Shown: positions 1-9,117 of the stretch, one piece after another
Layout of the letters: each line of letters starts with the position of its first letter
How positions within the stretch are numbered: the stretch's first letter is position 1
Source: M3007 sp964621185
Lineage (GTDB): Bacteria > Bacteroidota > Bacteroidia > Chitinophagales > Saprospiraceae
DNA length: 64,000 bases
Assembly (NCBI GenBank): GCA_964621185.1
Contig: CAZULM010000002.1
Coordinates: 1 to 64,000, forward strand
Reading direction: 5' to 3'
Translations under genes and position numbers: made by a program
The notes under the pieces: generated by a model
Seen by the model: only the letters and a program-made list of their open reading frames with translations
Database searches by the model: none
Told to the model about the DNA's origin: nothing

Positions 1-63
1 AACCATCAAAACTAAAAAAATCAAGGCAAGTCAAACGTACGATTTTACGCAGAAAAAACGCAC

Positions 64-120
64 AGATTTTACACAGACACATCCGCGTCGAATCTGCGCA
101 ACAGAATCTGTGTAAAATTT
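64..120. repeat. Imperfect inverted repeat downstream of the ars operon
   Basis: Arms at 64-77 (AGATTTTACACAGA) and 107-120 (TCTGTGTAAAATTT) pair at 13 of 14 positions around a 29-base loop. It lies about 110 bases past the stop of the minus-strand acetyltransferase gene. There is no clear T-run after it, so it may be a dispersed palindromic repeat rather than a terminator. I see no gene in 1-230. Confidence 0.5.
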
Positions 121-230
121 GCGCGAAATCACCTGAACGCTGTGGTGTGTATTCCAGTAGAATCAGCTCAATATAGGCGAAAAAAAGCTTGATCGCGCCG
201 CACAGCCAAACGCAGCGCTCCATTATCACA

Positions 231-722
231 TTACCAAATTAACCCACTCCGTTTTTCCAGCAGCAATGTATCCCGCCACACGCCGTTCATCTGCCCGATG
301 CGCTCGCGGCGGCCCACCAGTCGGAAACCGCATTTTTCGTGGATGCGCAGGCTGCCCGTGTTTTCGGGGAAAATACCCGCCTGCAGGGTCCAAATCCCAC
401 TGGATTCGCTTTCGGCAATCAGGGCCTGCAACAAATCCTGCCCGATGCCCCGGCCCCGGAATGCTTCGCCTACGTACACGCTCACTTCCGCTACGCCCGC
501 GTACACGCAGCGGCCCGACACGGGCGTGAGGGCTGCCCAGCCGGCGATGCTGTTGCCGACCCTGGCCACGAGGCGGCAATTTTTCAGGTGCGCCGCGTCC
601 CATTCCTCCCAGGCTGGCGCCTCGTTCTGGAAACTTGCGTTGCCTGTTTTCAGACCTTCGGCATAGATGGCCTGCACGTCGGGCCAATCTTCCGGCATCA
701 TTGCGCTGATGGTGTTTTTCAT
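231..722 (-). CDS. arsN1: GNAT N-acetyltransferase, ArsN1/phosphinothricin acetyltransferase-like
   Basis: A 163-residue acetyltransferase. The body has the order seen in phosphinothricin acetyltransferases: an N-terminal DWPDVQAIYAEG segment, EVSVYVGEAFRGRGIGQDLL as the acetyl-CoA pyrophosphate-binding loop (R/Q-x-x-G-x-G/A), and IFPENTGSLRIHEKCGF near the C-terminus. I chose the ATG at 722 because an upstream in-frame ATG would overlap arsM; this start leaves a 10-base gap. The gene is third in an arsR-arsM-GNAT order. In known ars operons this enzyme is ArsN1, which acetylates the alpha-amino group of the organoarsenical antibiotic arsinothricin and also acts on phosphinothricin. Family and context are clear; substrate is inferred. 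Confidence 0.75.
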   Translation of the reverse strand: MKNTISAMMPEDWPDVQAIYAEGLKTGNASFQNEAPAWEEWDAAHLKNCRLVARVGNSIAGWAALTPVSGRCVYAGVAEVSVYVGEAFRGRGIGQDLLQALIAESESSGIWTLQAGIFPENTGSLRIHEKCGFRLVGRRERIGQMNGVWRDTLLLEKRSGLIW

Positions 723-732
723 GGTCGATGGG

Positions 733-1638
733 TTAATCGCAGCAGCCGGGTGCGCAGCAAGCAGCTTTTTCGCCAAGTTTTACCATTGGCTTGCTTTTGT
801 CAATGCCGCGTTTTTTCACGCCTGCTTTTTGTGCAAAAACAGTAATGGAGAAAATGCCCGCCGTTCCTGTCCGAAAATCCTGCAATCCTTCCGGCGTGAG
901 GTATTGCAACAGGATGTGGTCGGGGATCAGGATCGGCTTTTGTTTCTGGATTTTGATGTGCTCAAACCCCGCGTGGCGGATGATATCGAGGTAGGCCTCC
1001 ATCTGGATAGCGCCCGCCACGCAGCCTGCATACATTTCAGCCGATTGCAGCAGCGCTTCCGGCAAGGCGCCCACCAGCACAATATCGGAAATGCTGAAAT
1101 GGCCGCCGGGGCGCAGGGTGCGCATGATTTCGGCGAATACTTTGGGTTTGTCGGGGGCCAGGTTGAGCACGCAGTTGCTGACGACGACATCTACGCTGTT
1201 GTCGCTCACAGGCAGGTCTTCGATGTCGCCCTGGCGGAATTCCACGTTGTTGTAGCCCAGTTTTTCGGCGTTTTTGCGGGCCAGGGCAATCATGGCCGGG
1301 GTAAAATCGACGCCGATGACTTTGCCGCTTTCGCCCGTTTCTGCGCGGGCAACAAAGCAGTCATTGCCCGCGCCGGAGCCGAGGTCGAGCACGGTGTCGC
1401 CTGGTTGGATGTGGGCAAATTCTGTGGGCAGGCCGCAGCCCAGGCCGAGGTCGGCATCGGCGTTGTAGCCGGGCAGGGCTGCGTAGGATTCCGACATGAT
1501 GGTGTAGGTGCCGCTGGCATCCACAGGGCCGCAACAACCGCTGCCTACGCCGCAGCAGGAGCTTTCGTTGGTGCTTTTGTCCTGGGTGGCGATGATTGAG
1601 TATTTGTCGCGGACGAGAGATTTGATGGATTCGTTCAT
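733..1638 (-). CDS. arsM: Arsenite S-adenosylmethionine methyltransferase
   Basis: A 301-residue class I SAM methyltransferase. The glycine-rich SAM loop is VLDLGSGAGNDCF at about residues 83-95, followed by the acidic VIGVDFTPAM strand. Cysteines expected for As(III) binding are present at C68 (GLGCGLP) and C206 (YAGCVAGA), with C156 in SNCVLNL. Extra cysteine pairs stand at 28-29 and 35-36 and at the C-terminus (CCAPGCC). It would methylate trivalent arsenic in the cytoplasm, to volatile or more toxic trivalent methylarsenicals. It lies between arsR and the ArsN1-like gene on the same strand, so it is probably part of one arsenic operon, though a 194-base repeat-filled gap separates it from arsR. 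Confidence 0.9.
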   Translation of the reverse strand: MNESIKSLVRDKYSIIATQDKSTNESSCCGVGSGCCGPVDASGTYTIMSESYAALPGYNADADLGLGCGLPTEFAHIQPGDTVLDLGSGAGNDCFVARAETGESGKVIGVDFTPAMIALARKNAEKLGYNNVEFRQGDIEDLPVSDNSVDVVVSNCVLNLAPDKPKVFAEIMRTLRPGGHFSISDIVLVGALPEALLQSAEMYAGCVAGAIQMEAYLDIIRHAGFEHIKIQKQKPILIPDHILLQYLTPEGLQDFRTGTAGIFSITVFAQKAGVKKRGIDKSKPMVKLGEKAACCAPGCCD

Positions 1639-1654
1639 GGATTGGTGTGATGTC

Positions 1655-1832
1655 AGGGCGATGCCCAGGGTTGATGATGGTGTCCTTTGAGGGCGTTCCC
1701 AGGGCGGTGCCCAGGGTTGATGATTCCGCCCTTTGAGGGCGTTCCCAGGGCGGTGCCCAGGGTTGATGATTCCGCCCTTTCAGGGCGTTCCCAGGGCGGT
1801 GCCCAGGGTTGATGATTCCGCCCTTTCAGGGC
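1655..1832. repeat. 46-bp palindromic tandem repeat, about four copies
   Basis: Three near-identical 46-base units start at 1695, 1741 and 1787, preceded by a degenerate partial copy from about 1655. Each unit contains a short hairpin, CGCCCTTTCAGGGCG, or a variant with GAG in place of CAG, plus paired CCCAGGG blocks. The array runs exactly up to the arsR stop codon (1833-1835) and fills the arsR-arsM gap. It is REP-like; it could affect transcript stability or termination between the two genes, which is inference. Confidence 0.85.
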
Positions 1833-2159
1833 TTAACAGCAGCGTTGAGCGTTCGTTTTGTCAAAAAAAGTTTTAAAGAGGGCCTCAAACTGCCCAAAAG
1901 TATCCCAGTTGATGCAGTAGCAAGATTTGGCGCCGTCAACGGTGCCTTGTATCAGGCCGGCTTTGAGGAGTTCTTTCAGGTGCTGCGAAACGGTGCTTTG
2001 GGCCAGCGGCAGCACTTCCACGATCTCGCCGCAGATGCAGGTTTTGCGCTGGGCAAGCACTTTCAAAATCGCCACCCGCGCGGGATGCCCCATCGATTTG
2101 GCAAAATTGGCGAGGGTCAATTCCGCCTCGGCAAAGGCTTGTTTTTTGTTGATGGCCAT
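1833..2159 (-). CDS. arsR: ArsR/SmtB family As(III)-responsive repressor
   Basis: A 108-residue winged-helix regulator. The DNA-binding region is LAQSTVSQHLKELLKAGLI, typical of ArsR. Just before it, KTCICGEIVEV supplies C41 and C43 in the metal-binding helix that corresponds to the classical CVCDL motif; a terminal CC pair (107-108) may add a third thiol ligand. It would bind the operon promoter and release on arsenite. A promoter with an overlapping inverted repeat lies directly upstream (2174-2212), consistent with autoregulation of arsR-arsM-arsN1. Confidence 0.92.
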   Translation of the reverse strand: MAINKKQAFAEAELTLANFAKSMGHPARVAILKVLAQRKTCICGEIVEVLPLAQSTVSQHLKELLKAGLIQGTVDGAKSCYCINWDTFGQFEALFKTFFDKTNAQRCC

Positions 2160-2173
2160 GCTTGATTGATTTT

Positions 2174-2212
2174 ATATCGCAAATATACGATGAATATTTT
2201 GAAGGGTGCAAG
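2174..2212 (-). promoter_or_regulatory. Promoter and probable operator of arsR
   Basis: On the minus strand a perfect Bacteroidota -7 element TATATTTG occupies 2187-2180, with CTTG at 2212-2209 as a -33 element 21 bases upstream. The short inverted repeat ATCG (2176-2179)/CGAT (2188-2191) brackets the -7 box, so a bound ArsR would block polymerase. The start codon follows 20 bases downstream. Confidence 0.7.
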
Positions 2213-2316
2213 TTTTTTTTTAAAAAAATTCAAAAGTGCAGCAGAGTAGTTGTAAAAAGTTGAAACGTGCGTCATCCTGGCACGAAGCGCAAGGCGGCGG
2301 CAGCGTGTTATCAGGG

Positions 2317-3366
2317 CTACTTATTCGCCAACTGTCCACAAGCCGCGTCAATATCCTTTCCCCGGCTCCGGCGCACCGTCACGGTCACCCCTTCTTTGGC
2401 GAGATATGCCGCAAACACATTCAACCGGTTCTCGTCCGATTTTTCAAAAGAAAGCCCTTCGATGGGGTTGTATTCGATGATATTGACCCGCACGGGAAAT
2501 TTCCGGCGGCAGAGTTGTACGAGTCGGGCGGCATCTTCCAGCGAATCATTGAAGCCGTCGAAAGCGATGTATTCGTAGGAGATGCGGTTTTTGGTTTTCA
2601 TGTAGAAATACTCCAGGGCCTCCATCAATGCTTTGAGGTTGTTGCTCTCGTTGATGGGCATGATTTCGTTGCGTTTGGCATCGTCGGCGGCGTGGAGGCT
2701 GAGGGCCAGGTTGGAGCGGTAGCCGTCGTCGGCGAGCTTGCGGATCATCTTGGCGATGCCGGCGGTGCTGACGGTGATGCGGCGGGCGCCCATGCCCAGA
2801 CCTGCGGGCGGGGGCGCGGTGATGCGGGCGATGCTTTCCAGGGTGTTGTTGTAGGTGAGCAAAGGTTCGCCCATGCCCATGTACACGATGTTGGTGAGCG
2901 GTTTGCCGAAACTTTCCAGGCTTTGCCGGTTCACGCCCACCACCTGGTCAACGATTTCCGCCGCTTCGAGGTTGCGCTTTCGGCCCATGCGGCCGGTGGC
3001 GCAAAACGCGCAGGTAAGGCTGCAGCCCACCTGGGTGCTGACGCAAACGGTGAAGCGCTCGTCGTCGGGCACGGGGATGAGCACACTTTCGATGCGGTGC
3101 CCGTCGTGGGTAAGCCAGCGCGATTTGATGGTGCCATCGTTGCTTTGCTGGGTTTTGTCTTCAAATAGGGTATGGAAGCTGAATTCCTCCTTCAGCCGCT
3201 GGCGCAAGTCTTTCGACAGGTTGCTCATGGCATCGAAATCGGTGGCGCATTTGCTCCAGAGCCATTCGTAGAGTTGTTTGGCGCGAAAACGCGGCTCGCC
3301 CCAGGCCGCGAACAAGGATTCGATGTCGGAAAGGGAAAGGGAGCGGATGTCTTTTTTTTCAGTCAT
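2317..3366 (-). CDS. rlmN: Dual-specificity RNA methyltransferase RlmN
   Basis: A 349-residue radical-SAM enzyme that makes 2-methyladenosine at A2503 of 23S rRNA and A37 of some tRNAs. The iron-sulfur motif CxxxCxxC is visible as CSLTCAFC, and the catalytic methyl-carrying cysteine lies in the conserved C-terminal DIDAACGQL. The N-terminal accessory domain (FRAKQLYEWLW) is also typical. I chose ATG at 3366 (MTEKKDIRSL): it starts the conserved region and sits 27 bases below a TACCTTTG element; the longer in-frame start would overlap that promoter. Confidence 0.96.
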   Translation of the reverse strand: MTEKKDIRSLSLSDIESLFAAWGEPRFRAKQLYEWLWSKCATDFDAMSNLSKDLRQRLKEEFSFHTLFEDKTQQSNDGTIKSRWLTHDGHRIESVLIPVPDDERFTVCVSTQVGCSLTCAFCATGRMGRKRNLEAAEIVDQVVGVNRQSLESFGKPLTNIVYMGMGEPLLTYNNTLESIARITAPPPAGLGMGARRITVSTAGIAKMIRKLADDGYRSNLALSLHAADDAKRNEIMPINESNNLKALMEALEYFYMKTKNRISYEYIAFDGFNDSLEDAARLVQLCRRKFPVRVNIIEYNPIEGLSFEKSDENRLNVFAAYLAKEGVTVTVRRSRGKDIDAACGQLANK

Positions 3367-3393
3367 GCAGGCGCCGGAGGCAATTTTGCGGGG

Positions 3394-3401
3394 CAAAGGT
3401 A
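3394..3401 (-). promoter_or_regulatory. -7 promoter element of rlmN
   Basis: TACCTTTG on the minus strand is a perfect match to the Bacteroidota TAnnTTTG element and lies 27 bases before the chosen ATG. No convincing -33 TTTG is seen at the usual spacing. Confidence 0.55.
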
Positions 3402-3533
3402 CGGAAAGGATGTGGTCTTGATGGGCGATTGGCAAATCAGCGCATTATTTCAGGCATAGCCCTTATCCCCGTCAAATAAAAAACCATCGCTACCGAATAT
3501 AAGAAACGCGCGCGCACCAGCGGCGCACACGCC

Positions 3534-3541
3534 TACATTTG
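3534..3541 (+). promoter_or_regulatory. -7 promoter element of the FG-GAP gene
   Basis: TACATTTG matches TAnnTTTG exactly and lies 53 bases before the ATG at 3595. No clear -33 box. Confidence 0.45.
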
Positions 3542-3594
3542 AGCAGCAATCACAGCAGTGGTTGGAGGATTTTATTTTCAAAAACCTGAATTGT

Positions 3595-6500
3595 ATGGCT
3601 GTTCCAAATGCTACCCGAATCGCAGTTTTTTTCTTCCTGCTCTCAACCAGCGGCTGGCTTCAGGCCCAAAGCTACCTGATCCCGCACTGCCAGGATTGGC
3701 CCGGTACCCCGAATCTTTCGGAGGATATTTCTTTTGCCGATATGGATGGCAACGGGTATCCCGATATGGTAGGTTTTGACCGGGACCGGCTGCTGGTTTT
3801 TTTCAACCATCAAGGTGCGGTAGACACCTTTCCCGCTGTATATGCAGGCTTTGCCCCAAAGTCGATTTTGGATATGGCGCTTTTGGACTGGAATCTAGAT
3901 GGAAAAGAAGATGTCGTATGTCTGACAGAAAATAGCCAGGGCTTGCTGCTGTACATTAACCTGGGCAATGCTGCGTTCGCAGCGCCGGTGTTGTTGAGCG
4001 CTTCCAACGATTATGATAAAATTTTGGTGAAGGACTTTGACAGCAACGGATACCCGGATCTGGCCAAGATTTCATACCTCAATGCGATCACCTACTTGCT
4101 GAACCAGGGGGGCAACACCAACCCAACAGTAGTTTCCCGCCAAATTGACCAGGACTTGTTTTACCTGGATTTTGCCGATTTCAACAGCGACGGGTACCTG
4201 GATATGGTGGCCAGCAACGGCGATATACCCTGGCCTGTGACCATCCGGCTTTTTTCCAACGATGGCAATTTCAATTTCAGCCCCGCCGGTACGCTGAATT
4301 TTTCGCCATCCAACACCAACATTCTCCAGCCGATTAACCGACTGATGTGCGCCGATCTCGACAACCAAAATGGCCCTGAAATATTGGTCAAACATTCGAA
4401 TGTCCTGTATGCCTACAAAAACATGGGCGGATTTAATTTCGGAAGCAAACTGCTGGTGGGCGATTTCAGCTTTTCTACTACGGGTTATTATGGCAATACG
4501 GCATTCCTGGATGTATTGCCAGACATGGACGGAAACGGGTTCCCGGATATTGCCGTGGGCAACAGCTTGTTTTTCAACAACAACCTGAGCTTCAGCGAAA
4601 AGGCAATCACAGCATCTCCCGATTTTATGGGCGTTCAATTTGTACCAGTCGACACCGACCTCGATGGCTTGCAGGAATTGTGGTGGGTGCAGTCAAGCGA
4701 CCCGCTGTTCCATGCGAGCTGCGGGGTCTACCGGGTGCGGTATTTGGGTGGCCAGGCGCTGGCGCCACGCGAAAAGTTGCGTGAAATGTACCCGCAAGAT
4801 GCAGACCTCCCCTTATTCTGGGTTGATATTGACAAGGATGGCGACCTCGATGCGGTGTATTACAGTTTTCGGAAAATTGTAGCCAGCCTGAACAATGGCG
4901 GCGTCTTTGCGGAAAAAACATTGATGCCCGCTTCCTGGAATGGCAACTATACGCTGTTCGATGTGGACAACGACGGACTCCCGGATGTCATCACCTGGAC
5001 GGCTTTGTACAATTACCTTACCTGGTGGCGCAACCCTGGATCGGGCGGATCCTTTATTCCCAAGGGCTTTTTGTACAATGCCGGGGGGGCATCTGATTTT
5101 CAGGTAATCGGAAGCGGCGATTTCAACCAGGACGGAACCCCGGAACTGCTGGTAGCCGATGAAGTCAACCAGCTCAGCGTAGCCCTGCGCAATTTGCAAT
5201 TCGATGGCACTCAATTGCAGGTAGTCAGCAGTGCCCACATCAGCACCGCGGGCAGCTTCGGAAGCGCCGTTGTCAGTATTGCCGATTTGAACAGCGACCA
5301 ATTCCCCGATGTGGTTTTGTTCATGAATAATGGCGACGGCATCGGCACGGATGTACTGATGGTTTTTCACAACAACCAGGGCACTGGATTTACGCAGGTG
5401 CAACAAACAGCCCTTTCCTCGGAATCCGGCTGGATCGGCCTTACCGATATTTCCCTGGACGGCCTCCCCGATGCCATACTGAGCAGGAACGGTCAATTGT
5501 ATTTTGCAGTGGGGCTTTCAAATGGCAAATTTGGAACCTTACAGCCGGGCGGGCAAAGCGTCGGCGCGGCATTTCTGGCCGATATCAACAGCGATGGTTT
5601 GAAAGACCTTATCAACAGGGCGCACTTGCGCATCGGCCTTAACAACGGAGTAGGCTTTTCGCCTTTGGCATATCAGGGTCCCTTGAACGAATATTATGCG
5701 CCTGTGGACTATGACCAGGACGGCGACCTTGATTTGCTGGGGATCGAAGGGGGGCAGCAGTGCAACTGGGAAAACAACTTGATCGGGCCTGCACAAATTG
5801 TTGGCAAGGTCTTTTTCGACTTGAATGGCGATGGTGTGCAGGGCGCCGGGGAGCCACCCTTGAAACAATACAAGGTACAGGCGAAGCCCCTGGATGTATA
5901 TGCTTTTACCGACACATCCGGCATGTTCTCGATTCCCATGGGGGCCAATTACGGGCAGTTCGATGTAAGCCTCCTAAGCCCATACAATAATTTCTTCCAA
6001 TTCAGCAGCAACCCTTACCCGGCCGCCGCTCAAATTTCTACCGCCGTGCCTTCCGATACGGTAAGCATCGGTGTGCAGTTGGCTGGCGGTAATACAGCGT
6101 TGCTCGACCAAACACTGAGCGGGCATCGCTGCTCCGAAGTGGCCCGGCTTTGGATAGATGTGGAAACCATCGCGCCTTTCGATGCCCCGGGACGCCTGTT
6201 GCTGCGCTTACCCGCAGGCGTAGAATATCTGCCCGACTATGCCACAGTCCCGGCATCCTTTTTCGATGCCGACCAGGTTTTGTGGCAATTTGACACCCTC
6301 CGCGCCTTCTACCCGCGCCAATTGATTTCAGGGCTGAAAATGCCTGATTTTAGTCATGCCGGCGACACCATCATCATCGTCTCCACCTTTCAATACTGGA
6401 TTGGCGGCGATACGACGACGGTACGCGATACGCTGTACAGCATCCTCACCTGTGCCTACGACCCCAATGACAAGACAGTGGCCAATATCGACGACTTTTA

Positions 6501-8337
6501 CGTCGGAAAGGATACCTATTTTACCAAAACCAGGCCCGACCAGGTGGAATACCTGATTCGTTTCCAAAACACGGGCACGGATACGGCGGCACAGGTCATT
6601 ATCCTCGACAACCTACCCCCCGAAATGGATGCCAGTTCCCTGCAAATCCTGTCGGCAAGCCACCCTTTTCGCGCTGTGCTCGAACAGGGCAGTTTGCTGC
6701 GCGTCACCTTTCCTGCCATACAGCTGCCCGACAGCAACGCCAACTTCCTGGGTAGCATGGGTTTTGTGAAGTTTTCCTTGGGCTTCAAGCCCAATCCGCC
6801 CCGTTCGAAGTTTATACCCAACGCAGCCCGGATTATTTTTGACCAAAACCCGCCTGTGCATACCAATATTGCGCGCATTATGATCGTAGACTGCCCTTTT
6901 TTCGGGCAGGCAAGCCTCGAATACCCCCGCTGTATCGGCGATACCGTGCTTGCTATTCTCCCGAATTACGGGTTGCAAACTTCCATTCAATGGACGATTG
7001 ATGGCCTTGCAGCCGGCCAGTCAGACTCCCAGTTGATTCCCGTGCACGATGGCTTGAACCTGCTTCGCCTGCGCCTCGACAACGGGATTTGCCAGGTGGA
7101 TACCAGCTTTTCTTTTACGCCCAATGGCAGCATTCCCGACCTGCAATTGAGTCTGCCGGGTGATACCATGATTTGTGCGGGAACGTCGCTGCCCATCACT
7201 TCGAATATCGGCGCCCAATGGTACCGCAACGATACCCTGGCACTTGGTTCCGGAACGATGTACAGTGCGGCCGGCACACAAACCCTCAAAGTGGTGGCTT
7301 CCAATGCCAATGGCCTTTGTAAAGCAGAACGGACGCTGCACATTACGGCAGTTCCAATACCCCAAACGGCTATTGTTGAGCTGAACCCCGCTTATACCCA
7401 GCCCCTATGCCCAGAGGATACCCTCCGGCTTTCCACCTTATTGGCCAGTGCTTCAACCTGGAGCGTTTATACTTTCCAAAACTCAGATCCCCTGTTTTAC
7501 AGCGGCCCCTCCATCAGCCTGGCTGCGGACATTGATCCTTTTTTGGTCGTATTAAAGATTGACACGCTCAATTGCAGCATCCTGGATGAACGATACGTCC
7601 AATTTCTCCAATCGGGCAACTTTTTGTTGCTGGGCGATTCGGTAGTTTGCGATGCGAACCATGGCGCGTATTTTTATGTTACGGATGAAGAACAGTTCCC
7701 TATTCCATACGACAGCTTTTTGCTGTACCAGATGGACTCCCTTGTCTTTTCTGAATACCATAACAGTGGTGGTACATCCTATCTTTTCCCTGTTTACGAA
7801 GGGGATTATGTTGCGGTGATTTCCAGTGCGTGCTTCCGCGACACGATCGTTAAGCATTTTTATACTTTTGAATCGGTCGCCCCGCATATCGAAATTCACC
7901 AAGACACGCTTTTCAGTTCAAATAGCTCGACCGTGTTATGGTTCTACTCACCAGACCTACCGGGAAATTTTTCGCAATTGTTTGCTTTCGATAATTATTT
8001 GGCGCAGCCAGCCACGGGCTACTACTATCTGTATGTCATTGCCGGAAATTGCTACGGGAATTCCGATACCATCTTCTATCAGGCACTTGCGGTAGATGGG
8101 CCAGCCGATTGGCCAGGGTTGGGCTGCTATTTCAATTCCGTGGGGAACAGTTTGCAGGTATTGGGCGACATCCCGCCTGGAACGACATACCGTTTGATGG
8201 ACATGGGCGGCAAGCTTGTGGCACAGGGGGCTTTGCAAGCAGAACAAGCGGTGGGTGTATTGCCTTCTGGCCTGTACATCTGCACCATTCAAACTGGGAA
8301 TGCGATTTTGTCAAAAAAGCTAAGTGTTTTTAGGTAA
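3595..8337 (+). CDS. Large secreted FG-GAP/VCBS repeat protein with type A T9SS sorting domain
   Basis: A 1,580-residue secreted protein. The ATG at 3595 gives a clean signal peptide (MAVPNATRIAVFFFLLSTSG, cleavage near LQAQ); an upstream TTG start would put extra residues in front of it. Roughly residues 40-750 are FG-GAP/VCBS-type repeats with many calcium-binding loops of the form DxDxDGxxD. A SdrD B-like segment (GKVFFDLNGDGVQGAGE) follows, then a domain marked by CAYDPNDK and YLIRFQNTGTDTA (DUF7619-type), Ig-like segments, and a C-terminal type A sorting domain ending LYICTIQTGNAILSKKLSVF. It is probably exported by the type IX system and attached to the surface. The converging LytTR gene begins two bases after its stop. 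Confidence 0.85.
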   Translation: MAVPNATRIAVFFFLLSTSGWLQAQSYLIPHCQDWPGTPNLSEDISFADMDGNGYPDMVGFDRDRLLVFFNHQGAVDTFPAVYAGFAPKSILDMALLDWNLDGKEDVVCLTENSQGLLLYINLGNAAFAAPVLLSASNDYDKILVKDFDSNGYPDLAKISYLNAITYLLNQGGNTNPTVVSRQIDQDLFYLDFADFNSDGYLDMVASNGDIPWPVTIRLFSNDGNFNFSPAGTLNFSPSNTNILQPINRLMCADLDNQNGPEILVKHSNVLYAYKNMGGFNFGSKLLVGDFSFSTTGYYGNTAFLDVLPDMDGNGFPDIAVGNSLFFNNNLSFSEKAITASPDFMGVQFVPVDTDLDGLQELWWVQSSDPLFHASCGVYRVRYLGGQALAPREKLREMYPQDADLPLFWVDIDKDGDLDAVYYSFRKIVASLNNGGVFAEKTLMPASWNGNYTLFDVDNDGLPDVITWTALYNYLTWWRNPGSGGSFIPKGFLYNAGGASDFQVIGSGDFNQDGTPELLVADEVNQLSVALRNLQFDGTQLQVVSSAHISTAGSFGSAVVSIADLNSDQFPDVVLFMNNGDGIGTDVLMVFHNNQGTGFTQVQQTALSSESGWIGLTDISLDGLPDAILSRNGQLYFAVGLSNGKFGTLQPGGQSVGAAFLADINSDGLKDLINRAHLRIGLNNGVGFSPLAYQGPLNEYYAPVDYDQDGDLDLLGIEGGQQCNWENNLIGPAQIVGKVFFDLNGDGVQGAGEPPLKQYKVQAKPLDVYAFTDTSGMFSIPMGANYGQFDVSLLSPYNNFFQFSSNPYPAAAQISTAVPSDTVSIGVQLAGGNTALLDQTLSGHRCSEVARLWIDVETIAPFDAPGRLLLRLPAGVEYLPDYATVPASFFDADQVLWQFDTLRAFYPRQLISGLKMPDFSHAGDTIIIVSTFQYWIGGDTTTVRDTLYSILTCAYDPNDKTVANIDDFYVGKDTYFTKTRPDQVEYLIRFQNTGTDTAAQVIILDNLPPEMDASSLQILSASHPFRAVLEQGSLLRVTFPAIQLPDSNANFLGSMGFVKFSLGFKPNPPRSKFIPNAARIIFDQNPPVHTNIARIMIVDCPFFGQASLEYPRCIGDTVLAILPNYGLQTSIQWTIDGLAAGQSDSQLIPVHDGLNLLRLRLDNGICQVDTSFSFTPNGSIPDLQLSLPGDTMICAGTSLPITSNIGAQWYRNDTLALGSGTMYSAAGTQTLKVVASNANGLCKAERTLHITAVPIPQTAIVELNPAYTQPLCPEDTLRLSTLLASASTWSVYTFQNSDPLFYSGPSISLAADIDPFLVVLKIDTLNCSILDERYVQFLQSGNFLLLGDSVVCDANHGAYFYVTDEEQFPIPYDSFLLYQMDSLVFSEYHNSGGTSYLFPVYEGDYVAVISSACFRDTIVKHFYTFESVAPHIEIHQDTLFSSNSSTVLWFYSPDLPGNFSQLFAFDNYLAQPATGYYYLYVIAGNCYGNSDTIFYQALAVDGPADWPGLGCYFNSVGNSLQVLGDIPPGTTYRLMDMGGKLVAQGALQAEQAVGVLPSGLYICTIQTGNAILSKKLSVFR

Positions 8338-8339
8338 AA

Positions 8340-9092
8340 CTATACGGATAACTTGCGCAGCGCTTCGACAAATTCAAGCTTTTTTCGGCGGGAAACGGGC
8401 ACCTTTTGGCCGTTTGACAATGTCGCTTCCGTGTAGTCGCCTTGCTCAAAAGTGCGCACTTCGCGCAAGTTTAGGATATACGACTGATGCACCCTTAAAA
8501 AATCATGCGCAGGAAGCAAGTCTTCATATTGTGCAATTGGCCGGGAACTGAGTATTTTTGATTGGTTTTTGGAGCTTATATAGGAGTAGCTGCCCTCTGA
8601 TTGTACAAACAACAGCTCTTCTAGTGGCACTACGTGGAAACCGTTTTGGTGGGGAATCAGAAGCCTGTCGGGTCTTTTTTTCTCGAAGGTGCTGTTCAGG
8701 GCTTCAAGTTGTTGGAGGGTGGTGTTGGGCAGCCGTTCTGATTCCAGCAAGCGTTGTACACCCTGAATCAACAGGAAGGGGTCAAAAGGCTTAAGCAAGT
8801 AATCGAATGCGGCACATTGGAAAGCCTTTATGGCAAACTGATCGAATGCCGTGATGAATATCACTTTGAATGGTGGGGTTTCCCAGCGGTTCAGCAAGTC
8901 GAAACCAGTGCCGTCGGGCATGTCGATGTCGAGCAGAACCAGGTCGGGTCGGGTGTTTTGGAGCAAAGCATACCCTTCGGCCACGTTGCCTGCTTCGCCT
9001 ACGATCCGGGCCTGGGGAAAGTTTTCCGCCAACAGGTTGCGCGTCAGGGTTCGTGCTGAAGGTTCGTCGTCGACCAGCGCTATTTGTAACAT
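8340..9092 (-). CDS. LytTR family DNA-binding response regulator
   Basis: A 250-residue two-component regulator. The receiver has the acidic pocket (VDDEPSA), phospho-acceptor D55 in LVLLDIDMPDG, and the conserved lysine in LLKPFDPF. The C-terminal LytTR domain begins with the typical EELLFVQSEGSYSYI and continues FLRVHQSYILNL and VPVSRRKK. I chose the ATG at 9092 (MLQIALVDDEP). In Bacteroidota such regulators usually sit directly after a LytS-type kinase; the best candidate here is the propeller kinase at 12019-14997, same strand, now separated by about 2.9 kb of other DNA. The gene starts 25 bases from the divergent glycosidase gene. Confidence 0.92.
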   Translation of the reverse strand: MLQIALVDDEPSARTLTRNLLAENFPQARIVGEAGNVAEGYALLQNTRPDLVLLDIDMPDGTGFDLLNRWETPPFKVIFITAFDQFAIKAFQCAAFDYLLKPFDPFLLIQGVQRLLESERLPNTTLQQLEALNSTFEKKRPDRLLIPHQNGFHVVPLEELLFVQSEGSYSYISSKNQSKILSSRPIAQYEDLLPAHDFLRVHQSYILNLREVRTFEQGDYTEATLSNGQKVPVSRRKKLEFVEALRKLSV

Positions 9093-9117
9093 TGTCAAAA
9101 TTTTCCAGCAAATTAAT

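Noticed and set aside
667..1599. 310-codon plus-strand frame opposite arsM
   Set aside because: Antisense to a well-conserved ArsM with intact motifs.
1655..1832. 46-bp repeats as a CRISPR array
   Set aside because: Units are contiguous with no variable spacers and no cas genes nearby.
2236..3168. 310-codon plus-strand frame opposite rlmN
   Set aside because: Antisense to a clear RlmN; composition is a mirror of the real gene.
8851..9117. N-terminal extension of the glycosidase-like protein
   Set aside because: These codons lie opposite the conserved receiver domain of the regulator, and the lipoprotein signal begins at 9118.
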